A DNA stretch of 64,000 nt from Pseudomonas sp. ACM7 (GTDB lineage: Bacteria > Pseudomonadota > Gammaproteobacteria > Pseudomonadales > Pseudomonadaceae). Shown here piece after piece: positions 1 through 8,886 of this stretch; the first letter of the stretch is position 1; each line of letters starts with the position of its first letter. The stretch covers positions 1,088,944-1,152,943 of the forward strand of contig NZ_CP024866.1 in NCBI RefSeq assembly GCF_004136015.1. Reading direction: 5' to 3'. The notes beneath the pieces were generated by a model. The model saw only the letters and a list, made by a program, of their open reading frames with translations. It was not told the DNA's origin and made no database searches. The position numbers were made by a program, and so were the translations under genes.

Positions 1-1065
1 CAGGCCGCCAGCGAACCAAGCCCCACCGCATTGGCAACCCGCACGGGCATCCCGCATCCGGCTGTGATCGCCCACCGTGGCGCGTCGTTCGATGCACCGG
101 AATCCACCGCCGCCGCCTACAAACTGGCCCGCGATCTGGGGGTCGATTACCTGGAAATGGACCTGCAACGCAGCAAGGATGGCGTGCTCTTTGCTCTGCA
201 CGACAACAACCTGCAACGCACCACCGACGTCGCCAGCAAATTCCCTGAACGCAAGGACCGCCCGGCCAACGAGTTCACCCTCGCCGAGCTGAAAACCCTC
301 GATGCCGGCAGCTGGTTCAACACCGCCTACCCGGATCGCGCACGTCCTGCGTACGTCGGTCTGAAAATTCTGACGCTGGACGAAATCATCGATATTGCCC
401 AGGGCAACCCGCTGCACAAGCCTGGTCTGTACATCGAAACCAAAGAACCGAAGCAGTTTCCCGGGATCGAGCGCGACCTCAAGGAAAAACTCCAGGACCG
501 CGGCTGGTTGAGCCCGGCGGGTTCGAAATTGGCGAAGAGCGATCTGGCGGTTGGCCAGGGCAAAGGTAAAGTCGTGCTGCAAACCTTCGAGAAGAGCAGC
601 CTCGAACTGCTCGAGAAGGAAATGCCGAAAGTGCCGAAAATCCTCTTGCTATGGGTCGGTGAAGGCAGCATCGAGCCGAAATCCAAGGTGACGTTTGCCG
701 AGTCCGGCGACAAGGACAAAGCCACTTACTACGCCAAACAGCAACCGAAGGACAAAGCCGAATTCCAGCAATGGGTCGAATACGCCAAAGCCCAGGGCGC
801 GATCGGCACCGGCCCTTCTGCCGCGCTGACCAAGGGTGGTGATCAGAGTTACTCGGACCTGGTGCAACCGTGGATGAACCAGTACACCCACGATCAGGGC
901 TTGTTGGTGCACGTCTACACCATCGACGATGCCGTGGATTACCAGAAAGTCATGGACGCCGGCGTCGACGGCATCTTCACCAACCGCGCCAGCGAACTGC
1001 TCAAGTTCTACAAACGCCCGGCGGCGGCCAGTGTTGCGCAGTTGCTGCAGAACAACGGTTACTGA
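1..1065 (+). CDS. Glycerophosphodiester phosphodiesterase (5' end missing)
   Basis: The frame is open to the left edge, so the start and any signal peptide lie outside the window. GDPD enzymes hydrolyse glycerophosphodiesters to glycerol-3-phosphate and an alcohol, using a metal-assisted TIM barrel. The catalytic HRG motif is near visible residues 25-27, followed by E52 and D54 (LEMDLQ), then an HD pair near 67-68; an acidic metal ligand occurs in the later YIETKEP stretch. The C-terminal DGIFTNRASEL is the usual end of the barrel. The length fits the longer periplasmic GlpQ type better than the short cytosolic UgpQ type. An in-frame TTG at 31 is an unlikely start because the frame continues upstream. 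Assignment to the family is secure; the substrate is inferred. Confidence 0.9.
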   Translation, partial: QAASEPSPTALATRTGIPHPAVIAHRGASFDAPESTAAAYKLARDLGVDYLEMDLQRSKDGVLFALHDNNLQRTTDVASKFPERKDRPANEFTLAELKTLDAGSWFNTAYPDRARPAYVGLKILTLDEIIDIAQGNPLHKPGLYIETKEPKQFPGIERDLKEKLQDRGWLSPAGSKLAKSDLAVGQGKGKVVLQTFEKSSLELLEKEMPKVPKILLLWVGEGSIEPKSKVTFAESGDKDKATYYAKQQPKDKAEFQQWVEYAKAQGAIGTGPSAALTKGGDQSYSDLVQPWMNQYTHDQGLLVHVYTIDDAVDYQKVMDAGVDGIFTNRASELLKFYKRPAAASVAQLLQNNGY

Positions 1066-1174
1066 TGACCGAGGGAACGATCTTCGCTCAGTCACGTTCG
1101 GTGAATTAAGGGTGGATTAAGTTGCGCCGGTTAGCCTGATCCCACTTAAACAGATCACCCAAGGATAGAACCTC

Positions 1175-1492
1175 ATGAAAACCCTGACTGCCCTGTTCAC
1201 TGCCGCTGCCCTGACTCTCACCGCTGGCCTGGCCCAGGCCGATGTCCGTCCTGACCTGATCCCGGGTCTGCTCAAGGCGGGCACCATCATGGACCTGGAA
1301 AAACTCAACCAGGCAGCCCTCGCCCAGCATCCAGGCACCACCGCAGCAAACATCACCGATACCGAACTGGAACAGACCGCCACTGGCGCTTATGTCTACC
1401 AAGTGGAGATCCGTGACGCCAAAAATGTTGAGTGGGATGTAGATCTGGATGCCAAAACCGGCAAAGTACTGAGCAACAAACAAGACACGTAA
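1175..1492 (+). CDS. Secreted PepSY-domain protein
   Basis: This 105-residue protein has a clear Sec signal peptide (MKTLTALF, hydrophobic core, cleavage after AQA near residue 22). The mature part looks like one PepSY domain: a helix with LEKLNQAALAQHPG, then strands with YVYQVEIRD and a closing WDVDLDAKTGKVL. That ending, in which an aspartate precedes the TGKVL turn, is typical of PepSY proteins. The family is thought to modulate periplasmic proteases or act in two-component signalling. A strong terminator follows and the gene appears monocistronic. A histidine kinase gene lies downstream, but beyond the terminator. Function beyond the domain cannot be said. Confidence 0.8.
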   Translation: MKTLTALFTAAALTLTAGLAQADVRPDLIPGLLKAGTIMDLEKLNQAALAQHPGTTAANITDTELEQTATGAYVYQVEIRDAKNVEWDVDLDAKTGKVLSNKQDT

Positions 1493-1504
1493 TCGCCTCA
1501 CGAT

Positions 1505-1538
1505 AAGCCGCACGATTTTCGGATCGTGCGGCTTTTTT
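1505..1538 (+). terminator. Rho-independent terminator after the PepSY gene
   Basis: A 12-bp perfect stem (AAGCCGCACGAT paired with ATCGTGCGGCTT) with a six-base loop is followed by a T run. It starts 12 bases after the PepSY stop codon. Confidence 0.9.
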
Positions 1539-1626
1539 GCATGTCCGATTCAGGCAATCAAGTCGCGCCAACGCGGCGCCAGCCCGCTAGAATCCCACCA
1601 CACTGTTCATGCAGGGGTAGATTGAA

Positions 1627-2799
1627 ATGGGGCAAGCAGCGGCAGCAGACATCGCCACGATCGGTCGGATCAGTGCAGTGCCGGCGATTCTTCAAGTGAT
1701 CCGTGAACTGACGGGGCTGCGCTTCGCCGCCGTGGCCCGGGTCACCGAAGACTCGTGGACGGCGTGTGCGGTGCTCGATCAGCTGAATTTCGGTTTGCAG
1801 GTCGGCGGTGAGCTGGATCTTGTCACGACCCTGTGCCACGAAATTCGTCAGACGCATCATTCGGTGGTCATCGACAAGGCCAGTGAAGACCCGCTCTACC
1901 GCGACCACCACACACCTCGCCGCTATCAGTTCGAAAGCTACATCTCCGTGCCGATTTTCCGCACCGACGGACGCTTTTTCGGCACCCTCTGCGCTCTTGA
2001 CCCCAATCCTGCGCCACTCAAATCCAGCACGATCCAGAGCACCATGGAATCCTTCGCCCGAATGCTGGCGCTGCAAATCGAGGCCGAAGAAAACCTGCAA
2101 AAGACCGAAGCAGCGCTGAGGCAGGAACGCGAAGCCGCCGAACTGCGCGAACAGTTCATCGCCGTGCTCGGGCATGACCTGCGCAACCCCTTGTTCGCCA
2201 TCAGCGCCGGTGCCGAAATGCTCCTGCGCAAACTGCCCGATCCGGCGAATCAGCAACGGGCCCGGCACATCCTCACCAGCGCCCGTCGTGCGACCAAACT
2301 GGTCGATGACGTTCTGGATTTCGCTCGCGGCTCACTGGTTCGTGGCATTCCCGTGAACATCGAGCCGTGCCCGGATCTCGAGGATGCATTGCGGCATGTG
2401 ATTTCAGAGGTTCAGAGCGTCCATCCCGACCGCACCATTCAATCGTCCATCGGCGACCTGCACAGCGTTCATTGCGATCGCGAGCGGGTCGCGCAGTTAC
2501 TCTCCAATCTGGTAGCGAACGCGGTTGCTCATGGCGATCCCGATGGCTCGATCGATATCAGCGCGCAGATCAATGAAGGACAGTTCGTGCTGAGCGTAAA
2601 CAATCAGGGGCTGATTACCGAGGATGCGCTGCCACATCTGTTCCGGCCCTACTCGCGACCGGTCAGCGGAACACCACGGACCGGCCTCGGGTTGGGGTTG
2701 TACATTGCCAGTCAGATTTCGCAGTCCCATGGCGGAAAACTGGACGTGGTCTCGACCGGGCAACAGGGCACGACGTTTACGTTCAGCTTGCCGGTGTGA
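1627..2799 (+). CDS. GAF-domain sensor histidine kinase
   Basis: This is a 390-residue soluble kinase with no membrane segment. Residues about 20-155 form a GAF domain (SYISVPIFRTDGRFFGTLCALD is characteristic). A short coiled linker rich in Glu, Gln and Arg follows. The HisKA dimerisation helix carries phospho-acceptor H183 in LGHDLRNP. The ATPase domain has an N box (LLSNLVANAVAHG, Asn near 298) and a G box (GLGLGLY, 353-359). It probably autophosphorylates in response to a small ligand or redox cue bound by the GAF domain. No response regulator gene is adjacent, so it is an orphan whose partner is unknown. A related use of GAF-HisKA proteins is as bacteriophytochrome-like sensors, but no PHY domain or chromophore cysteine context is seen. 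Confidence 0.85.
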   Translation: MGQAAAADIATIGRISAVPAILQVIRELTGLRFAAVARVTEDSWTACAVLDQLNFGLQVGGELDLVTTLCHEIRQTHHSVVIDKASEDPLYRDHHTPRRYQFESYISVPIFRTDGRFFGTLCALDPNPAPLKSSTIQSTMESFARMLALQIEAEENLQKTEAALRQEREAAELREQFIAVLGHDLRNPLFAISAGAEMLLRKLPDPANQQRARHILTSARRATKLVDDVLDFARGSLVRGIPVNIEPCPDLEDALRHVISEVQSVHPDRTIQSSIGDLHSVHCDRERVAQLLSNLVANAVAHGDPDGSIDISAQINEGQFVLSVNNQGLITEDALPHLFRPYSRPVSGTPRTGLGLGLYIASQISQSHGGKLDVVSTGQQGTTFTFSLPV

Positions 2800-2814
2800 T
2801 CTGCCAGGCTCGAA

Positions 2815-3162
2815 TCACTTGACCATAATGATCAACGGCTTGGAGCGCCAGATTCGGTCGTCTCTGACAACCTCATAAAAGGTAGTCACCAAACCCGGTG
2901 TGATGAAGGTTTCCTTCACATAGAAATGCACAGGGTTTACTTCTTCAATCTCGGTGATCTCATGCGTAAAAACTGTTTCAGTGCCTGCTTTGGTGACCCA
3001 TACCACCTCAAGATGATCCCCTTCGCTCAAACCCTGTTTGCCAGGGACAGACGCCCGCAGACCGGGAGCCGAGGGTAAAGACACCTCACCCTCATACTCC
3101 TGACCTTCGACCGGCGTCATGCTCGGGATCGTCAGTTTTTCCAACACTTCAAGCGTAGACAT
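2815..3162 (-). CDS. Small beta-rich protein of unknown function
   Basis: A 115-residue protein with a good ribosome binding site (AAGGAG about 7 bases before ATG). It has no signal peptide, cysteines or membrane segments. It is rich in Val, Glu and Thr in alternating patterns (EVVWVTKAGTETVFTHEITEI), suggesting a beta-sandwich. I do not recognise the family; it resembles short Pseudomonas proteins with an immunoglobulin-like fold that sit alone in accessory regions. It is convergent with the GAF kinase gene, 15 bases apart. The reading frame is convincing from its RBS and codon usage, but no function can be assigned. Confidence 0.65.
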   Translation of the reverse strand: MSTLEVLEKLTIPSMTPVEGQEYEGEVSLPSAPGLRASVPGKQGLSEGDHLEVVWVTKAGTETVFTHEITEIEEVNPVHFYVKETFITPGLVTTFYEVVRDDRIWRSKPLIIMVK

Positions 3163-3321
3163 GGGAACACTCCTTATCGGGATAATCGCGCCATTGCGCT
3201 GACCCGATCATCAAGCCGTCAGGAATGCGTCCCGTCTACTGTCAGAAATAACAGGTACCTTCTGAATCAATGGGTTTGAAGCGTCGAATCCGACCAGCGG
3301 TCATGCCTACTGAACGGAATA

Positions 3322-3759
3322 TCAGGCCGAAGTGCTGACCAGCGATCCCGACGTACTGGAACCGGAATCCTGCAACGCCTGCAACAACGCCGCCGTTGCC
3401 GTCTGCAATGACCCCGAAGTCGTCGCAATCTGCGACTGAGCCGCCGCGACGTCCGCCGCTTTGGCTTCGGCGCTTTCCTGTTTGGCCTGGGCCGCTTGCA
3501 GTTGCTGCTGTTGTTCCTGCAATTGCTTTTGCAATTCGGCGATCTGCTTGCGCAGCTCTTTCACCGTATCGGATTCTTCGCTGCTGCTGGAACTGCTGCC
3601 GCTCGCCGCAGGGGCGCCGCCGGCGGATACCTTGGTGGTGTCGCTGGACGCCTCAGCGGTTGCCGTGACTGACGTGTCATCGGTGCTGTCACTGACGGCA
3701 GTCTTGTTCGAAGCAGTCGAGGCCGTCGGGGTGATCGAAACGGAAGTGATGCTGACCAT
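3322..3759 (-). CDS. FlxA-like coiled-coil protein
   Basis: The 145-residue product has a low-complexity N-terminus rich in Ser, Thr and Ala (residues 1-65, including a run of serines). A heptad-patterned coiled coil follows (about 66-105: TVKELRKQIAELQKQLQEQ, then further Gln-rich turns), and then a Ser/Ala/Thr-rich tail. This layout matches the FlxA-like family, whose founding E. coli member is under flagellar sigma control; the molecular role is unknown. The chemoreceptor gene that follows on the same strand upstream fits a motility link, but that is inference. No signal peptide is visible. The Gln- and Ser-rich composition makes homology assignment less certain. Confidence 0.65.
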   Translation of the reverse strand: MVSITSVSITPTASTASNKTAVSDSTDDTSVTATAEASSDTTKVSAGGAPAASGSSSSSSEESDTVKELRKQIAELQKQLQEQQQQLQAAQAKQESAEAKAADVAAAQSQIATTSGSLQTATAALLQALQDSGSSTSGSLVSTSA

Positions 3760-3871
3760 GGCGGTTTTCCATTGGGTTTATGGGATTACCGTGGTCATCG
3801 ACATCGACACTGCGGACTTGAGATCGACTGTGTACCGACTCGGTAAGCAAACCGGTACACAGCCCTTCCCG

Positions 3872-5494
3872 TTACGCGCTTAAACGTGCCGTCACTTCAT
3901 TCAACTGCCCCGACAACCCGTGCAGGTTGTGGCTGGCCGCTTCGGTGCGCTGCACGTTATCCAGATTGGTGCTGGCGATGCTGGTGATCTCGGTGAGGTT
4001 GCGCGAGATGTCTTCGGCCACCGACGTCTGCTCTTCCGCGGCGGTGGCGATCTGGCGGTTCATGTCGCGGATGGCTTCCACGGCAAGGGTGATGCGCTCC
4101 AGCATGGCGCCGGCCTGGGTTACTTGCTCGACACTTTCCTCACTGCGCGACTGACCGCTTTCAATCGCCTGAGCGGCGTCCACCGCACCGGTTTGCACCG
4201 TTTGAATGATCTGGTTGATCTCGATGATCGACGCCGCCGTGCGCTGGGCCAGGCTGCGGACTTCATCGGCCACCACCGCAAAACCGCGCCCGGCTTCACC
4301 GGCACGGGCTGCTTCGATGGCGGCGTTGAGCGCCAGCAGGTTGGTCTGCTCGGCGATGCCGCGAATCACTTCCAGTACCTTGCCGATGCGCCCGCTGTCG
4401 GTTTCCAGACGACGGATGACCGTGGCGGTATTGGCAATTTCGCCGCGCATTTGGGTGATGGTGTGAATGGTGCCCTGCATGACCTTTTCGCCCTGCTGGG
4501 CGGACTGGTCGGCATCGTCGGCGGCACGTGCCGCATCGGCAGCGTGGCGTGCGACTTCTTGCGCGGTAGCGGACATTTCGTTCATCGCCGTGGCCACCTG
4601 ATCAGTACGGTTGAACTGCTCGTTGGTGCCGCTGGCCATGAGGCTGGCGATGGAGTTCAGCTCACCGCTGGCGCTGTCCAGATCCTTGGCGCTGCGCTGC
4701 AAACGACTGAAGGTTTCAGCGAGGAAATCGCGAAGTGTATTGGCCGCTGTCGCCAATTTGCCCAGCTCATCCTGACGGGTGCTGGCCACGCGTTCGGCGA
4801 AACGACCCTGGCTGAGTTGCGCCACGTACTCGATCAGTTTGCGAATCGGTTCCACCAGGTTGCGGTTGACCAGCCACAGGCTCAGCAACCCGATCAACAG
4901 ACCCGAGGCGAGCATCACAATGATCCCCAGCAACACGGTGCGGTCGGCGTCGGCGCTGATCAGCTTCGATTGCTCGGCACCCTGCTTGCGCAATTCGCTG
5001 ACCAACTCGGTCATCTGATCGCTGGTCGCGCGGTCAACACCTTTGACCGCCGTGTCGCCAGCCGTTGGGTCGGCGCCTGCCGCCACGTAGGCGTCACGGC
5101 CCTTCTGATAAGCCGCGCCCAACAGACGATGTTCGTCCCGCAGGCGTTCGATGCGGGTTTTCAGCTGCGGCTCGATACCCTTCTGCCCGGCCAGTTCGCC
5201 GAGGATGTCCTGCACATCGCGCTGACGGTCTTCGAATTGCTTCCAGTACTTATCCAGATCCGCGGGTTGTTTGCCACGCAGCAGGACGTTTTTCCACTCC
5301 TGAACCTGAACCTTGAATTGCAGGTTGGCTTCATCGATCAATTGCGAGGTGTGCAGCGGGCCTTCGATCAGATTCGCGTAGTTCTGAACACCGTTGGACA
5401 GAAAATGAAAACAGGCCAGGGCGATCAACAACATCGCGAACAAGCTGCCGCTCAACAACGCGAGGATTTGTGCTCTCAGGGATTTTTGCAGCAT
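3872..5494 (-). CDS. Methyl-accepting chemotaxis protein
   Basis: A classical transmembrane chemoreceptor of about 540 residues. TM1 is near residues 9-31. A periplasmic four-helix-type sensor of about 150 residues follows (heavily helical, with [16 protein letters not shown]), then TM2 ([17 protein letters not shown]), a HAMP domain and the cytoplasmic signalling hairpin. The hairpin tip is the conserved [19 protein letters not shown] segment, which binds CheA and CheW. The ligand is unknown. I chose the ATG at 5494 over an in-frame GTG at 5524: the shorter form puts MLQKSLRAQ directly before TM1 and has a GAG-type RBS. The C-terminus lacks a CheR-binding pentapeptide and ends TARLSA. Confidence 0.92.
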   Translation of the reverse strand: MLQKSLRAQILALLSGSLFAMLLIALACFHFLSNGVQNYANLIEGPLHTSQLIDEANLQFKVQVQEWKNVLLRGKQPADLDKYWKQFEDRQRDVQDILGELAGQKGIEPQLKTRIERLRDEHRLLGAAYQKGRDAYVAAGADPTAGDTAVKGVDRATSDQMTELVSELRKQGAEQSKLISADADRTVLLGIIVMLASGLLIGLLSLWLVNRNLVEPIRKLIEYVAQLSQGRFAERVASTRQDELGKLATAANTLRDFLAETFSRLQRSAKDLDSASGELNSIASLMASGTNEQFNRTDQVATAMNEMSATAQEVARHAADAARAADDADQSAQQGEKVMQGTIHTITQMRGEIANTATVIRRLETDSGRIGKVLEVIRGIAEQTNLLALNAAIEAARAGEAGRGFAVVADEVRSLAQRTAASIIEINQIIQTVQTGAVDAAQAIESGQSRSEESVEQVTQAGAMLERITLAVEAIRDMNRQIATAAEEQTSVAEDISRNLTEITSIASTNLDNVQRTEAASHNLHGLSGQLNEVTARLSA

Positions 5495-5917
5495 CGAGTG
5501 ATACTCATGACAAGGAGGAGACACGCCGCGATCAGGCGTGAAAGGTGTTCGGACATCCCTGTCAGCGACCTTGGCCAGTGGCCAAAGCCATGCAAGTTCA
5601 CGTAAGCAAGATCGGCGTGACAGAGCGGTTCTTTAATCATTTCCGACCGTCGGCAGTGCCACTATTTCGCCTCCACCGCTCTGTCACAAAACCGTCAAAA
5701 CTCCTTGTGATGATACGGCTCAAGTGAACCTGAAAAATCCGCCGTAACGCGACCTGTAGCAGCTGGCGAAGCCTGCGTTCGGCTGCGTAGCAGTCGTGAA
5801 ATCAGACAATGCGTTGCGTCAGGTAGACCGCGCGCTCAGGTTTTACGACTGCTCCGCAGCCGAACGCAGGCTTCGCCAGCTGCTACATAGAGCAATAGCG
5901 CCCCTTTGCGAGACCTC
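5495..5917. other. Intergenic region without a gene
   Basis: These 423 bases lie between the divergent chemoreceptor and zntB-like genes. The left part should hold the promoter of the chemoreceptor gene. The right part is taken up by a large REP-type palindrome (5756-5886). I see no convincing coding frame. Confidence 0.6.
5756..5886. repeat. REP-type palindrome, family C
   Basis: Two 42-base arms (5756-5797 and 5845-5886) are near-perfect inverted copies starting GTAGCAGCTGGCGAAGCC. They are separated by 47 bases. The same family recurs at 26053-26183 and 48635-48779. Confidence 0.9.
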
Positions 5918-6940
5918 ATGAACCACAGCATCGACCAAAGTCATCGCGACACGGACCTGTTCGGTCTGCTGTACGGTTTCAGTTTCCGCCCCGGTGAGCG
6001 CGGCCGGGAGCTCGATTCCGCCAAGGCGTTGCAGTGCCTGCAACAACCTGGCAACAACGACGAATTTCTCTGGCTGCACCTGAATCTGGCCCACGCCGCA
6101 TGCGAACGCTGGATGAAAAGCCATCTGGAATTGCCCGACGAATTTTTCGAAGCGCTGCACGAGGGCTCCCGTTCGACGCGCATCGAGCATGTGGATTCGG
6201 CGTTGCTGGCGGTGGTCAACGACGTGGTGTTCAACCTCAGCAGCATGGTCTCCTCGGATGTCTCGACGCTGTGGGTCTGCGCCCGCAGTCGGCTGATCAT
6301 CAGCGCACGGCTGCAACCGCTGCACTCGGTGGACAAGCTGCGCTCGTCGGTGAAGGCCGGAGAATGCTTTCGCTCGCCGCTGGAATTGCTGGTGCATCTG
6401 CTGCGCGATCAGGGCGAAGTGCTGACCCAGATCGTGCGCAAGACCAGCCTCAGTGTCGATCAGATCGAAGATGAGTTGCTGTCCTCGCGACTGTCGACCA
6501 ATCGGGCAGAGCTGGGTGCCAACCGACGGGTGCTGGTGCGCCTGCAACGCTTGTTGGCGCTGGAACCGGGCTCGTTGCTGCGCCTGCTCAATCGCCCGCC
6601 GCAGTGGTTGCAGAAGGAAGACGTCAAGGAGCTGCGCAAGTCCACCGAGGAGTTCGCGCTGATCATTAACGACCTCACGGCGCTCGGCGAACGGATCAAG
6701 CTGTTGCAGGAAGAAATCGCCGCCAACCTCAACGAACAGAGCAACCGCACATTGTTCACCCTGACCGTGGTGACGGTGCTGGCGTTGCCGATCAACATCA
6801 TCGCCGGGTTCTTTGGCATGAACGTCGGTGGGGTGCCGCTTTCCGGCGACCCGGAAGGGTTCTGGATTCTGGTGGCCTTGGTCGCGACGTTTACCGTGAT
6901 CGCCGGGCGTTGGGCGTTTCGTAAGCGCCAGGATTATTAA
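5918..6940 (+). CDS. zntB: ZntB-like CorA-family metal ion transporter
   Basis: A 340-residue CorA-superfamily protein with a long N-terminal cytoplasmic domain, then two C-terminal transmembrane helices (about 275-296 and 315-333). The signature GMN motif is at 300-302 (GFFGMNVGG). CorA family members are pentameric channels or transporters for Mg2+ or Co2+; ZntB members move Zn2+. The N-terminus (LFGLLYGF...) and the GGVPL loop after GMN resemble ZntB rather than CorA. I chose ATG 5918 over the TTG at 5906. The gene stands alone between two different palindromic repeats. Family is certain; zinc as the ion is an inference from the subfamily pattern. Confidence 0.85.
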   Translation: MNHSIDQSHRDTDLFGLLYGFSFRPGERGRELDSAKALQCLQQPGNNDEFLWLHLNLAHAACERWMKSHLELPDEFFEALHEGSRSTRIEHVDSALLAVVNDVVFNLSSMVSSDVSTLWVCARSRLIISARLQPLHSVDKLRSSVKAGECFRSPLELLVHLLRDQGEVLTQIVRKTSLSVDQIEDELLSSRLSTNRAELGANRRVLVRLQRLLALEPGSLLRLLNRPPQWLQKEDVKELRKSTEEFALIINDLTALGERIKLLQEEIAANLNEQSNRTLFTLTVVTVLALPINIIAGFFGMNVGGVPLSGDPEGFWILVALVATFTVIAGRWAFRKRQDY

Positions 6941-6941
6941 G

Positions 6942-7040
6942 ATCAAAAGATCGCAGCCTCGTTTCACTCGACAGCTCCTACAGGGTTGCGCATTCCAAAT
7001 GTAGGAGCTGTCGAGTGAAACGAGGCTGCGATCTTTTGAT
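6942..7040. repeat. REP-type palindrome, family A
   Basis: Two 39-base arms (6942-6980 and 7002-7040) are perfect inverted copies (ATCAAAAGATCGCAGCCTCG and onward) around a 21-base centre. It starts just after the zntB-like stop codon. Confidence 0.92.
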
Positions 7041-7140
7041 TCTGCCTTTAAAAAACCCAAACCCTGACCCAGCGCAGCCTCCCTGTAACATTCAGCAACG
7101 ATCATGGGCGACACTCCCTCTCCCCTTAGGATTGTCCGTC

Positions 7141-8754
7141 ATGGCTACTCCTTCCTTCTCCGCCGCACAGGCGTCCGCCAGTAGCGCCAAACCGCAACTC
7201 GATAAAAAGCCCGGCCTGCTGACCATCGTGATTTTCTTCGCTGTGCTGGGCAGCGGGCTGTTGTTCACCGCCTACAGTCTGATGCACGACATGAACGAAC
7301 TCGGCACTGTGGTGACCACCTGGACGCCGTTTCTGCTGTTGGGCGTGGCGCTGCTGATTGCCCTCGGCTTTGAGTTCGTCAACGGTTTCCACGACACCGC
7401 CAACGCCGTGGCCACGGTGATTTACACCAACTCCTTGCCGCCGAATTTCGCAGTGGCCTGGTCCGGGTTCTTCAACTTCCTCGGGGTGCTGCTGTCCAGC
7501 GGCGCGGTGGCGTTTGGCATCATCGCCCTGCTGCCGGTGGAGCTGATTCTGCAAGTCGGTTCCTCCGCTGGTTTCGCGATGATCTTCGCCCTGTTGATCG
7601 CCGCGATCCTGTGGAACCTCGTCACCTGGTGGCTGGGTTTGCCGGCGTCTTCGTCGCACACCCTGATCGGTTCGATCATCGGCGTCGGCGTGGCCAATGC
7701 CCTGATGCACGGTCGTGACGGCACCAGCGGCGTGGACTGGGCGCAGGCAACCAAAGTCGGCTATGCGCTGTTGCTGTCGCCGCTGATCGGCTTCGCGTTT
7801 GCCGCGCTGTTGCTGCTGGCCTTGCGTGCTTTCGTGAAGAATCGTGCGCTGTACAAAGCACCGAAAGGGGACACTCCGCCACCGTGGTGGATTCGCGGCA
7901 TGTTGATCCTGACTTGCACCGGCGTGTCCTTCGCCCACGGTTCCAACGATGGCCAGAAAGGCATGGGCCTGATCATGCTGATCCTGGTCGGCACGCTGCC
8001 GATGGCTTACGCGCTGAACCGGACGATGCCGGCAGACCAGGCGCTGCAGTTTGCCGCCGTGGCCGAAGTCACCCAGCAAGCGCTGGTCAAAAGTGCGCCG
8101 CTGCCAGCGCCGGCCGACCCGCGTCCGGTGCTGTCCGAATACGTGCGCAGCAAGGAAGCCACGCCGCAACTGGTCCCGGCCCTCGCCGCGTTGACCGGCA
8201 ATATCGGGAATGAAGTGAAGGGCTACGGCTCGCTCTCGAAAGTCCCGGCCGAGGCCATGGGCAACGTGCGTAACGACATGTACCTGACCAGCGAAACCAT
8301 TCGCCTGATGGACAAAAACAAAGTCGGCAACTTCGACGCCGACACCAACGGCAAGCTGCAACTGTTCAAGCAGCAGATCGACAACGCCACGCGGTTCATT
8401 CCGCTGTGGGTGAAAATCGCGGTGGCCATCGCCCTGGGACTGGGCACCATGGTCGGCTGGAAACGCATCGTGGTGACGGTTGGCGAGAAGATCGGCAAGA
8501 CTCACCTGACGTATGCGCAAGGCGCCTCGGCGGAAACCGTTGCGATGCTGACCATCGGCGCGGCGGACATGTTCGGCCTGCCGGTCTCAACCACGCACGT
8601 GCTGTCTTCGGGCGTGGCCGGGACCATGGTCGCCAACGGCGGCGGCTTGCAGATGAGGACCATCCGCAACCTGCTGATGGCCTGGGTGCTGACCTTGCCG
8701 GCGGCGATTCTGTTGTCGGGCAGTTTGTATTGGCTCTTCACCAAATTGTTCTGA
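7141..8754 (+). CDS. Inorganic phosphate transporter, PiT family
   Basis: A 537-residue low-affinity phosphate:cation symporter of the inner membrane. It shows both PiT signature halves: GFHDTANAVATVIYT near the N-terminus, and GSNDGQKGMGL plus GAADMFGLPVSTTHVLSSG in the second half. About ten to twelve hydrophobic segments are visible. They are interrupted by a hydrophilic loop (about residues 310-430, rich in Lys, Glu and Pro) that is larger than in E. coli PitA. The frame stays open upstream to 7015 across the REP repeat, but the ATG at 7141 is the sensible start because it leads straight into a Pit-like N-terminus. PiT proteins often move metal-phosphate complexes. No phoU-like gene is adjacent. 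Confidence 0.92.
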   Translation: MATPSFSAAQASASSAKPQLDKKPGLLTIVIFFAVLGSGLLFTAYSLMHDMNELGTVVTTWTPFLLLGVALLIALGFEFVNGFHDTANAVATVIYTNSLPPNFAVAWSGFFNFLGVLLSSGAVAFGIIALLPVELILQVGSSAGFAMIFALLIAAILWNLVTWWLGLPASSSHTLIGSIIGVGVANALMHGRDGTSGVDWAQATKVGYALLLSPLIGFAFAALLLLALRAFVKNRALYKAPKGDTPPPWWIRGMLILTCTGVSFAHGSNDGQKGMGLIMLILVGTLPMAYALNRTMPADQALQFAAVAEVTQQALVKSAPLPAPADPRPVLSEYVRSKEATPQLVPALAALTGNIGNEVKGYGSLSKVPAEAMGNVRNDMYLTSETIRLMDKNKVGNFDADTNGKLQLFKQQIDNATRFIPLWVKIAVAIALGLGTMVGWKRIVVTVGEKIGKTHLTYAQGASAETVAMLTIGAADMFGLPVSTTHVLSSGVAGTMVANGGGLQMRTIRNLLMAWVLTLPAAILLSGSLYWLFTKLF

Positions 8755-8768
8755 AGCCGCGCAATACC

Positions 8769-8875
8769 CTGTGGGAGCGAGCTTGCTCCGGGCGGCGTTC
8801 CGACGATAGCGGACAGACAGTCGACATCTGCGTTGAATGTTAAACCCCCATCGCGAGCAAGCTCGCTCCCACAGG
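8769..8875. repeat. REP-type inverted pair, family B
   Basis: CTGTGGGAGCGAGCTTGCTC at the left is mirrored by GCGAGCAAGCTCGCTCCCAC at the right. It lies between the convergent phosphate transporter and LysR genes, so it could end transcription from both sides. Confidence 0.85.
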
Positions 8876-8886
8876 TTATGTGTTGT

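Noticed and set aside
3920..5605. 561-codon plus-strand frame opposite the chemoreceptor gene
   Set aside because: It is the antisense shadow of a GC-rich gene; the minus-strand frame encodes a complete, recognisable chemoreceptor and the shadow product is low-complexity with many His, Gln and Gly.
7126..8520. 464-codon minus-strand frame opposite the phosphate transporter
   Set aside because: Composition is dominated by Gln, His and Arg as expected for the complement of a hydrophobic membrane protein gene.
8769..8875. Possible CRISPR-like repeat
   Set aside because: The repeats are paired inverted REP sequences scattered singly across the window, not regularly spaced direct repeats with unique spacers, and no cas genes are present.
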